DNA of 23,438 nt from a virus. This document shows positions 15,721 through 21,743 of the stretch, in pieces. Numbering within the stretch: the stretch's first letter is position 1; each line of letters begins with the position of its first letter. Under the pieces are notes generated by a model that was given only the letters and a program-made list of their open reading frames with translations, ran no database searches and was not told the origin of the DNA. The stretch covers positions 1 through 23,438 of IMG/VR virus record IMGVR_UViG_3300017762_000082; one strand, given 5' to 3'. The translations under genes were made by a program, and so were the position numbers.

Positions 15721-16183
15721 TACGGTTACCACAAATGGCTCGATGAAGACCAAGGTGGAGTCCCCGCCACCATCAGCTATTTCCCCTCAAATCATATCCG
15801 GCGGTAACTCTGACCTTTGCACGGTCGGCGTGGCCGGGGCTGTGCAGACCCAGATCCTTGGTATCTCGATGGGTACAACGATTACCGAAGAAAACTGCGT
15901 CACCTTGAAGCGTGCCAAGACCTTGTACGATATGGGGATGAAGGTAGCAGCGGTCTCAGTAATGTGTGCCGGGTCCGAGCAGGTCTTCGATGCCATGATG
16001 AACGCAGGCACACCCTGCCCGTATAACGGGATGATAGGCGATGCTGCAAAGGAGGCGTGGGAGGCGGATCAGCTTACTGCCGACGTCACTATGGTTAGCG
16101 AAAAAACTGGAGAAGCAAATGACGATACCGCAAAAGGTGCCGGCGCTGTTGCTGGCGTTCTGGGCCTCTTACTCCTGCTCTGA
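15623..16183 (+). CDS. Exported four-Cys protein with C-terminal hydrophobic tail
   Basis: A 186-residue protein starting at ATG 15623, seven bases after TAGGAG; a TTG one codon earlier is less likely. Residues 1-21 are a signal peptide (MKSLLMLSTPLLMLIALSTS-A) with a likely cut before QEP. A Ser/Thr/Pro linker follows, then a Gly/Cys domain (GGNSDLCTVGVAGAVQTQIL, YDMGMKVAAVSVMCAG, AGTPCPYNGMIGDAAKEAW) with Cys 66, 92, 115 and 132 available for two disulfides. It ends in a hydrophobic tail (GAGAVAGVLGLLLLL). It would be exported and probably membrane-held. I recall relatives in marine phages in similar cassettes but no function. Confidence 0.8.
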   Translation: MKSLLMLSTPLLMLIALSTSAQEPIVTESTTTSTVTTNGSMKTKVESPPPSAISPQIISGGNSDLCTVGVAGAVQTQILGISMGTTITEENCVTLKRAKTLYDMGMKVAAVSVMCAGSEQVFDAMMNAGTPCPYNGMIGDAAKEAWEADQLTADVTMVSEKTGEANDDTAKGAGAVAGVLGLLLLL

Positions 16184-16976
16184 GACCATTTATGGCATAA
16201 CAACCAATGCGGCGTTTACGGGCCTCAATTGGACTATGAGCAACATTCTGCCTGATCAGGCGGGATTGCAGGTGACCGGTGTCGTTTACCAGTACACGGC
16301 AATTAAAGACCCAGAAGACGACATGATCGTGTACGTGCAGAATCAAAACGCACAATCTGACGGCTATATCTTCCGCGAGACAGACGATTGGTCAGGCCTG
16401 CCCGGCAATACAATCAACAAACTGATACCGGTCGGTGACATTCCCATACAGATGTGGGGCGATGGCTCTATAGATGTTGAGGGCCAAGGTCAGGTCACTG
16501 AACCCAATGTGGTCTACACCTACAAGTACGACCCATGCTTCGATCCCCAAAGTGACCCCTCATGCCCGGGCTACATGCCGCCAATCCCAGAGCCGGAAAC
16601 CATAGATGTTTACGACGCTCTTAATGATCAGGCCGTGTTAGACGCCACAAAAGAAACGGACCCGGACTTGTTCGACCGCGACAACAAGAACAGGAGAGAA
16701 GCAAAAAGAGAGGCCGATGACCGGTTAGAGCAGGGTCTTGCGGCTTCTGAGAATGCTCTTAATATTGCAAGCGGCGCTGCGCAAGATTTTATGGTGGCGG
16801 CGATGGCTAATGAGATGCGGTTTGACCCGTATTACGCAGCAAAAATTAAAGGTGGCGTTTACCTAGAGTCGGTGACGCTGCCGGTAAAGGATATACCTGA
16901 TAACCCGCGAGGCTTACGTAACGGCCTTGCGCAACAGCTCCTACACCAACAAATGATTGAATCACAATACAAGTAA
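16119..16976 (+). CDS. Exported protein with CxxDPxxDPSC motif, unknown
   Basis: A 285-residue protein starting at ATG 16119, with GGAGAA at 16109-16114; it overlaps the previous gene by 65 bases. The N-terminus MTIPQKVPALLLAFWASYSC is a signal peptide, with cleavage possible near residue 20. Residues 22-135 are beta-rich (TIYGITTNAAFTGLNWTM, GLQVTGVVYQYTAIKDPEDD, PIQMWGDGSIDVEGQGQV). Then come DPCFDPQSDPSCPGYMPPIP with two Cys (140, 149), a charged helix (NKNRREAKREADDRLEQGL) and an end segment GGVYLESVTLPVKDIPDNPR. No enzyme motif is visible. It is likely periplasmic or surface-exposed, with a coiled C-terminal half. The family is unknown to me. Confidence 0.78.
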   Translation: MTIPQKVPALLLAFWASYSCSETIYGITTNAAFTGLNWTMSNILPDQAGLQVTGVVYQYTAIKDPEDDMIVYVQNQNAQSDGYIFRETDDWSGLPGNTINKLIPVGDIPIQMWGDGSIDVEGQGQVTEPNVVYTYKYDPCFDPQSDPSCPGYMPPIPEPETIDVYDALNDQAVLDATKETDPDLFDRDNKNRREAKREADDRLEQGLAASENALNIASGAAQDFMVAAMANEMRFDPYYAAKIKGGVYLESVTLPVKDIPDNPRGLRNGLAQQLLHQQMIESQYK

Positions 16977-16986
16977 GGATGTAACG

Positions 16987-17481
16987 ATGCACAAATTAGC
17001 AGTAAGCGCGCTGGCATGTTTAGCATTGCCGGCAATGGGGGAAGAGGCAATCATTACGGGCAACGTGGAGTCCAAGTGCCAAATCAATACCGATATCAAT
17101 GGCGTATTCGGCAACCCTACGGCCGGCACTCTCAGCACCCTGCCAGCAGATGGCGGTGTTATGCCCATCATTCGATATGACGTTGCACTGGGAGAGGCTT
17201 ACACGGCTCGTGTCATTGCCCCTAACAGCTTCAGCACGTCACCCACATTAGACGATATTGTTACGTGGACTGCGGATGTTGAGGTGAGCGAGGTTTCTGA
17301 CACAGCGATGTCTGACTATGAGACTGACAAAATCCAATACGAGTACACGAGCGAGTTTGACCTACACACCGCGGGATCTACGTGGTTTAAGGTTACAAGC
17401 AAAGCGGAATATGGCTACGGCCGGTCGTTCCCCGGTGGTCAGTATCGTGCAATCGTGATGGCAGAATGTATCGCCAACTAA
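16987..17481 (+). CDS. Exported pilin-like or SCPU-like protein
   Basis: A 164-residue protein starting at ATG 16987, with AAGGAT at 16975-16980. A signal peptide (MHKLAVSALACLALPAMG) has a likely cut near residue 18. The mature part is all-beta and holds one Cys near each end (Cys31 in GNVESKCQI and Cys161 in YRAIVMAEC). It has segments GVFGNPTAGTLSTLPADGGV and EFDLHTAGSTWFKVTSKAEY. The final PGGQYRAIVMAEC strand resembles the closing strand of fimbrial and spore-coat-U-type subunits, and the following gene may be a chaperone. Only strand pattern and Cys placement support this. It could equally be another secreted beta-sandwich. Confidence 0.78.
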   Translation: MHKLAVSALACLALPAMGEEAIITGNVESKCQINTDINGVFGNPTAGTLSTLPADGGVMPIIRYDVALGEAYTARVIAPNSFSTSPTLDDIVTWTADVEVSEVSDTAMSDYETDKIQYEYTSEFDLHTAGSTWFKVTSKAEYGYGRSFPGGQYRAIVMAECIAN

Positions 17482-17873
17482 GAGTGCTTTACAAAACACT
17501 AGCGGTAATTCTGGCGTCTGTTGCGACATTTGCGCAGGCGCACGAGATGCTGCCAACCTATCCGCGCCTGAAGCCGTCCTATGTTGACGACATCATGCAG
17601 ACCAAGATGCGGATGTTTAACAAGCGGCAAGACGTTGAGTGGTATGAGATAGGCGTCTTTGATGCCGAGTGGAATCCAGTGCCATTTGTCACTGGTTATC
17701 GCATATTAAAGCTGGAGTACCTGTCGCACGTTACTTTCGACGTGTATATCAGGGAGTCTGACGCAAGGCGCGCACACTACATTTGCTCGCAATCAAAGTT
17801 GCGGCGTGATGACCTTGAAGGCACGTTAATTGCATCGCGAATATGCTCTAAATTTAAGCCGCCACTACTATGA
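17466..17873 (+). CDS. Exported Ig-like, chaperone-like periplasmic protein
   Basis: A 135-residue protein whose ATG at 17466 lies 16 bases inside the previous gene. No good Shine-Dalgarno is seen, so translation is probably coupled. A signal peptide spans residues 1-25 (LYKTLAVILASVATFAQA) with a likely cut before HE. The mature protein has MRMFNKRQDVEWYEIGVFDA, NPVPFVTGYRILKLEYLSHV and FDVYIRESDARRAHYICSQS, with Cys107 and Cys127 probably paired. This strand order resembles the N-terminal Ig-like domain of periplasmic fimbrial chaperones, but a second domain is missing. Function is inferred only; it is the natural partner for the preceding pilin-like protein. Confidence 0.75.
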   Translation: MYRQLRVLYKTLAVILASVATFAQAHEMLPTYPRLKPSYVDDIMQTKMRMFNKRQDVEWYEIGVFDAEWNPVPFVTGYRILKLEYLSHVTFDVYIRESDARRAHYICSQSKLRRDDLEGTLIASRICSKFKPPLL

Positions 17874-18289
17874 AGAGAATCGTACTTTTACTGCCTTTTC
17901 TGTGTACCAGCGCTTACGGGCAGAATAACTCGCTAAACCTACAGCTACCCAGCGGGCCTACTAGCTATCAATCGGACAAGTTCCGAGCCGGTGACCTTGA
18001 TTGCTCTAACGCGATTGGTGGCGGTACGAACCTAGAGTTTGGCGTTACCGGAATTATTAACAATGCTGAAGACCCTTTTTCTGGCCGTGATCCTATCAAT
18101 CCACAACGGAAAGATATCGGCGTCTATGCGCGCATTGTGATCCCTCTGGATGGCCCTGAAGAGCGAATTAACTGCAACACCTTGTACAAGCTAGAGCTGG
18201 AGAAGAAACAGCTAGAGGTGCTGAAGCTGCGACGTGAGGTAGAAAACTTACGAAAAATGGCGGCTAGTGAGGGGGAGTTTGAGAATTGA
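17870..18289 (+). CDS. Exported two-Cys protein with C-terminal coiled coil
   Basis: A 139-residue protein with ATG at 17870 overlapping the previous stop (ATGA). A signal peptide spans residues 1-17 (MKRIVLLLPFLCTSAYG) with a likely cut before QNN. The mature region reads LNLQLPSGPTSYQSDKFRAG, DLDCSNAIGGGTNLEFGVTG and DIGVYARIVIPL, with Cys45 and Cys102 a likely disulfide. A heptad helix follows (LYKLELEKKQLEVLKLRREV, residues about 105-130). The beta part reads like a small outer-membrane or barrel-edge protein and the helix suggests oligomerization. I recall close relatives in marine phages but no assigned function. It is the last member of the secreted cassette. Confidence 0.78.
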   Translation: MKRIVLLLPFLCTSAYGQNNSLNLQLPSGPTSYQSDKFRAGDLDCSNAIGGGTNLEFGVTGIINNAEDPFSGRDPINPQRKDIGVYARIVIPLDGPEERINCNTLYKLELEKKQLEVLKLRREVENLRKMAASEGEFEN

Positions 18290-18792
18290 GCGAAGACATC
18301 GAAGATCAGGTCAAGATGGTAACCGGGCATGTGTCCCGGATGTCGTGGGGTGCTCGCATCGCGGCCTTTGGTGTGGTTAGTAGCTTGTGCGGCACGCTGT
18401 ATGGCGGCTTCTTGATGTACCAAAAGGTCGAAGAGATCGCGACATTAGATCTCGGGGCGTACCAGCAGCAGATGGAGGTCATGGATACAAAGGTGACCGA
18501 GGCCGTGGAGTACAGCCGGGACATTAAAAACGGCTTGCGCGATGATATAATCAGGATCGAACAGCAGGCGGATCGCACTGAAGACCTAGTTCGGAGCAAC
18601 ACCAGAGAGCTACGTGACGCGATGGATGCTGTGCAGAAAGACGCGCGAGAGATGATTGACGCCGCAGACGAGCGGTTTGAGACTCGTCGTGAGCAGTTAC
18701 GTGCGTCACAAGATCAAGATATGAAGGAGCTGGAGGAGCGGTTAGAGGCGCTAGTCCAGAAGGCATTAGATAACCCACTGGCGGATAAGTAA
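18286..18792 (+). CDS. Membrane-anchored coiled-coil protein (possible i-spanin-like)
   Basis: A 168-residue protein starting at TTG 18286, overlapping the previous stop (TTGA). One membrane segment lies at residues about 23-45 (ARIAAFGVVSSLCGTLYGGF). A long charged coiled coil follows (residues about 60-165: IEQQADRTEDLVRSNTRELR, EEREERLEAL-like heptads). An N-terminal anchor plus a periplasmic coiled coil is the layout of inner-membrane spanins, and it lies directly before holin and lysozyme. No outer-membrane lipoprotein partner is seen nearby, so spanin is a hypothesis. A membrane scaffold for the secreted proteins is the alternative. Confidence 0.68.
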   Translation: MSEDIEDQVKMVTGHVSRMSWGARIAAFGVVSSLCGTLYGGFLMYQKVEEIATLDLGAYQQQMEVMDTKVTEAVEYSRDIKNGLRDDIIRIEQQADRTEDLVRSNTRELRDAMDAVQKDAREMIDAADERFETRREQLRASQDQDMKELEERLEALVQKALDNPLADK

Positions 18793-18998
18793 TGGACACA
18801 GCAGGAGAGGCGTTAAAGCGCATAGAGATACACCAAGCGGAGTGTGAGGTGCTGCGCAAGTCAATAGATGACAGGCTGGACAGAATAGAAAAGCGACTTG
18901 ATGACGGTGGGAATCAGTTTAAGCGACTCGAAAGAATGATCTGGGGCAACACGGTTCTCGTGGTTAGCCTACTAAAAGGCATGGAGTATTTAGGATGA
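18792..18998 (+). CDS. XhlA-like small lysis-associated protein
   Basis: A 68-residue protein whose start overlaps the previous stop (TAATG). A charged coiled coil fills residues 5-48 (CEVLRKSIDDRLDRIEKRLD), followed by one short hydrophobic segment (MIWGNTVLVVSLLKGMEYL). A coiled coil plus C-terminal anchor next to a holin is the layout of XhlA-type hemolysin/lysis accessory proteins. The anchor is shorter than a usual transmembrane helix. The next gene overlaps as ATGA. Confidence 0.62.
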   Translation: MDTAGEALKRIEIHQAECEVLRKSIDDRLDRIEKRLDDGGNQFKRLERMIWGNTVLVVSLLKGMEYLG

Positions 18999-19471
18999 AG
19001 TTTGATGCAATCAAAGGATTGGTAGGCGATCTCGCCCCCACCATCGGAGCGGCCCTTGGTGGCCCTGTAGGCGGAGCAGCGGCAGGCATGCTGGCGCAGG
19101 TGCTAGGTTGTGAGCCTACGCCACAGAAGATTGAGAAGGCGCTACAGACCGCCACACCGGAACAACTGGCTGAGATCAAAAAAGCTGAACTTGACTTTGA
19201 AGTTAAGATGAAAGAGCTTGAAGTTGATGTATTCACGTTAGAAACGAAGGATATACAGCATGCTAGAGAGTCTTTCTCAGAAGATTGGACAGCTCGCGCA
19301 ATTGCACTTCTGTCCATACTGCTTTTTGGTGGCTATGTGCTTCTCGTTACTCTTCAGCCTGCTGATGACAACGACCTCAATGTCGTTAACCTCGTGCTGG
19401 GTTATCTCGGGGGCATCGTGTCTTCTGTGGTGAGCTTTTACTTCGGTGCAAGTAAGTCGGGGTCAAAATGA
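18995..19471 (+). CDS. Holin, three-transmembrane (GTA holin-like)
   Basis: A 158-residue protein. The N-terminal Gly/Ala-rich hydrophobic segment (residues 9-38: LAPTIGAALGGPVGGAAAGM) is followed by a charged cytoplasmic helix (TPEQLAEIKKAELDFEVKMK). Two transmembrane helices come next, at about 101-120 (RAIALLSILLFGGYVLLVTL) and 130-150 (VVNLVLGYLGGIVSSVVSFY), and the end is FGASKSGSK. This arrangement matches the 3TM holin family found in gene transfer agents and many phages. It would open the inner membrane for the lysozyme encoded immediately downstream, which overlaps as ATGA. Confidence 0.85.
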   Translation: MKFDAIKGLVGDLAPTIGAALGGPVGGAAAGMLAQVLGCEPTPQKIEKALQTATPEQLAEIKKAELDFEVKMKELEVDVFTLETKDIQHARESFSEDWTARAIALLSILLFGGYVLLVTLQPADDNDLNVVNLVLGYLGGIVSSVVSFYFGASKSGSK

Positions 19472-19884
19472 GCAAGCTATCTGATCAACTACGAATCCAC
19501 GAGGGCGTGCGCAAGCACGTATACCTTTGCTCTGCTGGCTACGAGACCATTGGTGTAGGCCGTAACATTGCCGAATCCGGCCTTGGCTTGTCTGACGACG
19601 AGATCGACTACCTGCTAGAGAATGACATTCAACGATGCTACAGAGAGCTGTTGGTGTTTCCTTGGTTTATTGATCTAGAGCCGGTCAGGCAGGATGCAAT
19701 GGTCAATCTTTGCTTCAACCTAGGAATCACAACTCTCAAAAAGTTCAGCAACGCATTGGCTAGCATGGAGGCCGGCGCTTACTCAGATGCGGCAGAGCAC
19801 TTTTTAGACTCTCGCTGGGCCAGTCAGGTAGGCAACCGGGCGCAAGAAGTAGCGCATATGATCCGTACCGCTGAGTACCCCTAA
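19468..19884 (+). CDS. Endolysin, T4-type lysozyme (GH24) with Glu-Cys-Thr triad
   Basis: A 138-residue muramidase that cuts the N-acetylmuramic acid to N-acetylglucosamine bond of peptidoglycan. The catalytic segment is LRIHEGVRKHVYLCSAGYET followed by IGVGRNI: Glu12, Cys21 and Thr27 occupy the places of T4 lysozyme Glu11, Asp20 and Thr26. The spacing is E-x8-C-x5-T. Later motifs (RQDAMVNLCFNLGITTLKKF near 84-103, SRWASQVGNRAQEVAHMIR) are typical of GH24. There is no signal peptide or SAR anchor, so release requires the upstream holin. The Cys at the Asp position is notable but known to be compatible with activity in this family. Confidence 0.93.
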   Translation: MSKLSDQLRIHEGVRKHVYLCSAGYETIGVGRNIAESGLGLSDDEIDYLLENDIQRCYRELLVFPWFIDLEPVRQDAMVNLCFNLGITTLKKFSNALASMEAGAYSDAAEHFLDSRWASQVGNRAQEVAHMIRTAEYP

Positions 19885-19898
19885 GTTCCACGTAGAAC
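19885..19898. promoter_or_regulatory. parS-like palindrome after lysozyme gene
   Basis: GTTCCACGTAGAAC matches the ParB core GTTCCACGTGGAAC at 13 of 14 positions and begins directly after the lysozyme stop. It lies in noncoding sequence, so coding constraint cannot explain it. Confidence 0.4.
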
Positions 19899-19962
19899 AC
19901 TCTTATGTCGCTTAAGGCGACACACGTAGCGCGGTAGCTATGACACTGGCTGTGTCAGATGT

Positions 19963-19990
19963 TGCAACACACGTTATATGTATGTAGTAT
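19963..19990 (+). promoter_or_regulatory. Possible sigma70-like promoter
   Basis: TTGCAA (19963-19968), a 16-bp spacer and TAGTAT (19985-19990) make a weak -35/-10 pair ahead of the gene at 20027. The -35 overlaps the palindrome TGTTGCAACA, which could act as an operator. Each box has four of six consensus bases, so the call is tentative. Confidence 0.3.
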
Positions 19991-20026
19991 CTCTAATGTG
20001 CAATTAAGCACATACGGGAGAAGGCT

Positions 20027-20413
20027 ATGTACGTTGATATCTATGACCTCAATCAGAGGTTTCCGGGTTGGCAATCAGACATTGATCTAATCGTTGGCGA
20101 AATGCGTGGCGAGCTAGTCGCGTGGGCGTTTCTTAATGATTACGACGAGTTGATGTCTACTGCCATTTTTGAAGTTTTTTATAAGGCCGATGACCAGTCG
20201 TGTCGTAAGGACATGGCTGAGTGGCTTATGAATCTATTCGTTGACAGTCAGGCATCAGGGCCGTGGGTTGATAAGACGCGCGACCTGTACTGGGATGGTT
20301 GTCGCTGGTTCCTTGAGAAGTATTTGGTTGAGGAGTCACATAACCACAACGCTCAGATGGGCGAGCCTGACGATCTGTCTGCTTATAAGTATGAGAGGGG
20401 GGTGTCGCTATGA
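20027..20413 (+). CDS. Hypothetical acidic early-type protein
   Basis: A 128-residue acidic and Trp-rich protein with no signal peptide, membrane segment or recognised motif. The sequence is mainly helical (DIDLIVGEMRGELVAWAFLN, CRKDMAEWLMNLFVDSQ). It is the first gene of the operon after the control region, with GGGAGAAGG as Shine-Dalgarno. Small, acidic first genes in phage operons often act on host proteins, but nothing here shows that. The next gene overlaps as ATGA. Confidence 0.65.
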   Translation: MYVDIYDLNQRFPGWQSDIDLIVGEMRGELVAWAFLNDYDELMSTAIFEVFYKADDQSCRKDMAEWLMNLFVDSQASGPWVDKTRDLYWDGCRWFLEKYLVEESHNHNAQMGEPDDLSAYKYERGVSL

Positions 20414-20655
20414 GCGATAAGTTACTGAGTCAAGAAGAGCTGGATGCGCTGTTCTGGATTACTGACCGGCCTAAGACTGTCGGTGAGGCCCAGATGGATG
20501 CACGGCTACAGGATTACCTAGAGCTGTGTGAGCAGGCGTTTATTGCCGGCTGGACTGACTGCGAGGAAAACATCCTTGCGGGAGAGCACAAAACAGATGC
20601 CTATTACAACGGCTATCACCAATCGATGAAGCTCAAGGGGGAGCGCAATGATTGA
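20410..20655 (+). CDS. Small protein with FliM-like N-terminal CheY-binding motif
   Basis: An 81-residue protein starting MSDKLLSQEELDALFWITDR. The first 15 residues closely match the N-terminal peptide of the flagellar switch protein FliM (E. coli begins MGDSILSQAEIDALLN), which binds phosphorylated CheY. The rest is a helical domain (LQDYLELCEQAFIAGWTDCE, AYYNGYHQSMKLKGE) unlike FliM, so this is not a FliM fragment. The matching segment is at the extreme N-terminus, as in FliM. A chemotaxis or motor decoy role is a hypothesis. The helical C-terminal part shares an AGW/GY-rich style with the next protein. Confidence 0.65.
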   Translation: MSDKLLSQEELDALFWITDRPKTVGEAQMDARLQDYLELCEQAFIAGWTDCEENILAGEHKTDAYYNGYHQSMKLKGERND

Positions 20656-20899
20656 TTACGAAGAAGTGTTAACGAAGAGCTGGGAGCATGCCATGCGGTT
20701 ATTGGCTAGAGAGTTTAGGCATGGCTTTGAGACCGGGTATCACGGTCGCTATATGGAGCTGAGGCCACGCATGTCTGATGCGTTCTCACAGGGGTATGCA
20801 GCAGGCGAGGAGCTTGCACGCGTGGAGTATGCGCAGAGTGCAGCTCCACAACAGGGTTACGAAGATGTGACCTATGAAGAAATGGCAAAGGGAGCTTAG
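20648..20899 (+). CDS. Hypothetical small early-type protein
   Basis: An 83-residue protein overlapping the previous gene by 8 bases, with AGGGGGAG upstream as Shine-Dalgarno. It is helical and Tyr/Glu/Arg-rich (EFRHGFETGYHGRYMELRPR, DAFSQGYAAGEELARVEYAQ). The FxxGYxxGxE pattern echoes the AFIAGW and YYNGYHQ segments of the preceding protein, suggesting a related helical fold. No family recognised. Confidence 0.6.
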   Translation: MIDYEEVLTKSWEHAMRLLAREFRHGFETGYHGRYMELRPRMSDAFSQGYAAGEELARVEYAQSAAPQQGYEDVTYEEMAKGA

Positions 20900-20901
20900 T
20901 T

Positions 20902-21135
20902 ATGAAAATTGATAAGAACATTCCGTTTTATGGTGTTACTAAATGCTGGGCATGGCTGAACGAAATGGAAGTCGGGGATAGTGTTTTAATTACCGACGCA
21001 GGTGCAGACTCAATGCACTTTAAAAGTAAAGACGTCATGCGGAACAACATAATGAGGCAATTGCAGATGCGGGAAATGAAAGGCAAGTCTCGCAGATTGT
21101 CATGCGGGGATATTCGCTTATGGAGGATTAAGTAA
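20902..21135 (+). CDS. Small conserved phage protein (DUF7303-like)
   Basis: A 77-residue basic protein: MKIDKNIPFYG, then LNEMEVGDSVLITDAGADSM, a helix with MRNNIMRQLQMREMKGKSRR, and a final GDIRLWRIK strand. The scheme of an N-terminal VP/IPF motif, EVGDS, a basic helix and a terminal RxWRI strand matches a widespread small phage family (DUF7303-like, from memory) often encoded near replication and recombination genes. The basic helix suggests nucleic-acid contact. The stop overlaps the next start (TAATG). Confidence 0.68.
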   Translation: MKIDKNIPFYGVTKCWAWLNEMEVGDSVLITDAGADSMHFKSKDVMRNNIMRQLQMREMKGKSRRLSCGDIRLWRIK

Positions 21136-21743
21136 TGAGTGATATTCCACAGCCCGTTATTGATGCTTTAAAAGAGATCGATGAGACAGCCAAGACATCC
21201 ACTTGGGATTGCCACGGTACTCGCGTAATCCTGCACAAAGCGCTTGAGAAGATTGCCGCAAAGAAAGGTATCACCTTTGATGCGCCCGTCCACTTAGTCA
21301 CTGACCCAGTCAACAAGCAGGTAGCGATTCAAGTTACCGGGAGGCTAGGTGATATGGAGGCTTGGTCAATCGGTGAGGTTGCGCCAAACAACTGCAAGAA
21401 CGCTTACCCGTTCGCTATGGCAGAGAAGCGCGCCAAAGACCGGGTGATCCTCAAGCTGGCCGGTTTACACGGTTACGTGTACTCAGAGGATGAGGCTGAA
21501 GACTTCAAAGAATCACCTCACGCCGCACTGCTGGCTTACAACGAGGCAGTGCGCAAGAACATCGACTTTGTGCTTGATGTTAAGACAGCGATAGCCAATG
21601 AGGAATGGGATCAATTGCGAGCGATCATCGAAGAAACGCCAAACGATGTGAAACTTGCTTTAAACCTTGCCCCCAGTAAGGGCGGCATTTTTACAACGCA
21701 CGAAGTTAAGTGCATGAAGCAAAACCCAAAGGGAGATAAGTAA
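21135..21743 (+). CDS. Probable phage recombination/annealing-type DNA protein
   Basis: A 202-residue protein. The core reads GTRVILHKALEKIAAKKGIT, HLVTDPVNKQVAIQVTGRLG, then MEAWSIGEVAPNNCKNAYPF and AMAEKRAKDRVILKLAGLHG. A beta sheet with GE and N residues followed by an AxxKAxxRAIxxL helix is the pattern of Rad52/Erf-type annealing proteins. The small downstream protein ends in an SSB-like tip. I recall this family in many phages beside that partner, usually unnamed. The DNA-metabolism role is likely; the exact family is not certain. GGAGGA precedes the start. Confidence 0.58.
   Translation: MSDIPQPVIDALKEIDETAKTSTWDCHGTRVILHKALEKIAAKKGITFDAPVHLVTDPVNKQVAIQVTGRLGDMEAWSIGEVAPNNCKNAYPFAMAEKRAKDRVILKLAGLHGYVYSEDEAEDFKESPHAALLAYNEAVRKNIDFVLDVKTAIANEEWDQLRAIIEETPNDVKLALNLAPSKGGIFTTHEVKCMKQNPKGDK

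Larger units (their letters stand above)
19885..20026. promoter_or_regulatory. Intergenic control region rich in inverted repeats
   Basis: Five inverted repeats lie in 142 bases between lysozyme and the next operon: GTTC-CACGTA-GAAC (19885-19898), GTCGC-TTAAG-GCGAC (19907-19921), TGACAC-TGGCT-GTGTCA (19941-19957), the perfect palindrome TGTTGCAACA (19960-19969), and ATGTGC-AATTAA-GCACAT (19996-20013). None has a T-run. A Shine-Dalgarno (GGGAGAAGG, 20016-20024) serves the ATG at 20027. The region probably holds the promoter and operators for the following early-type genes. Confidence 0.6.

Noticed and set aside
20410-20655. True FliM homolog
   Set aside because: Only the first 15 residues resemble FliM; the 81-residue length and the remaining sequence do not match the middle or C-terminal switch domains.
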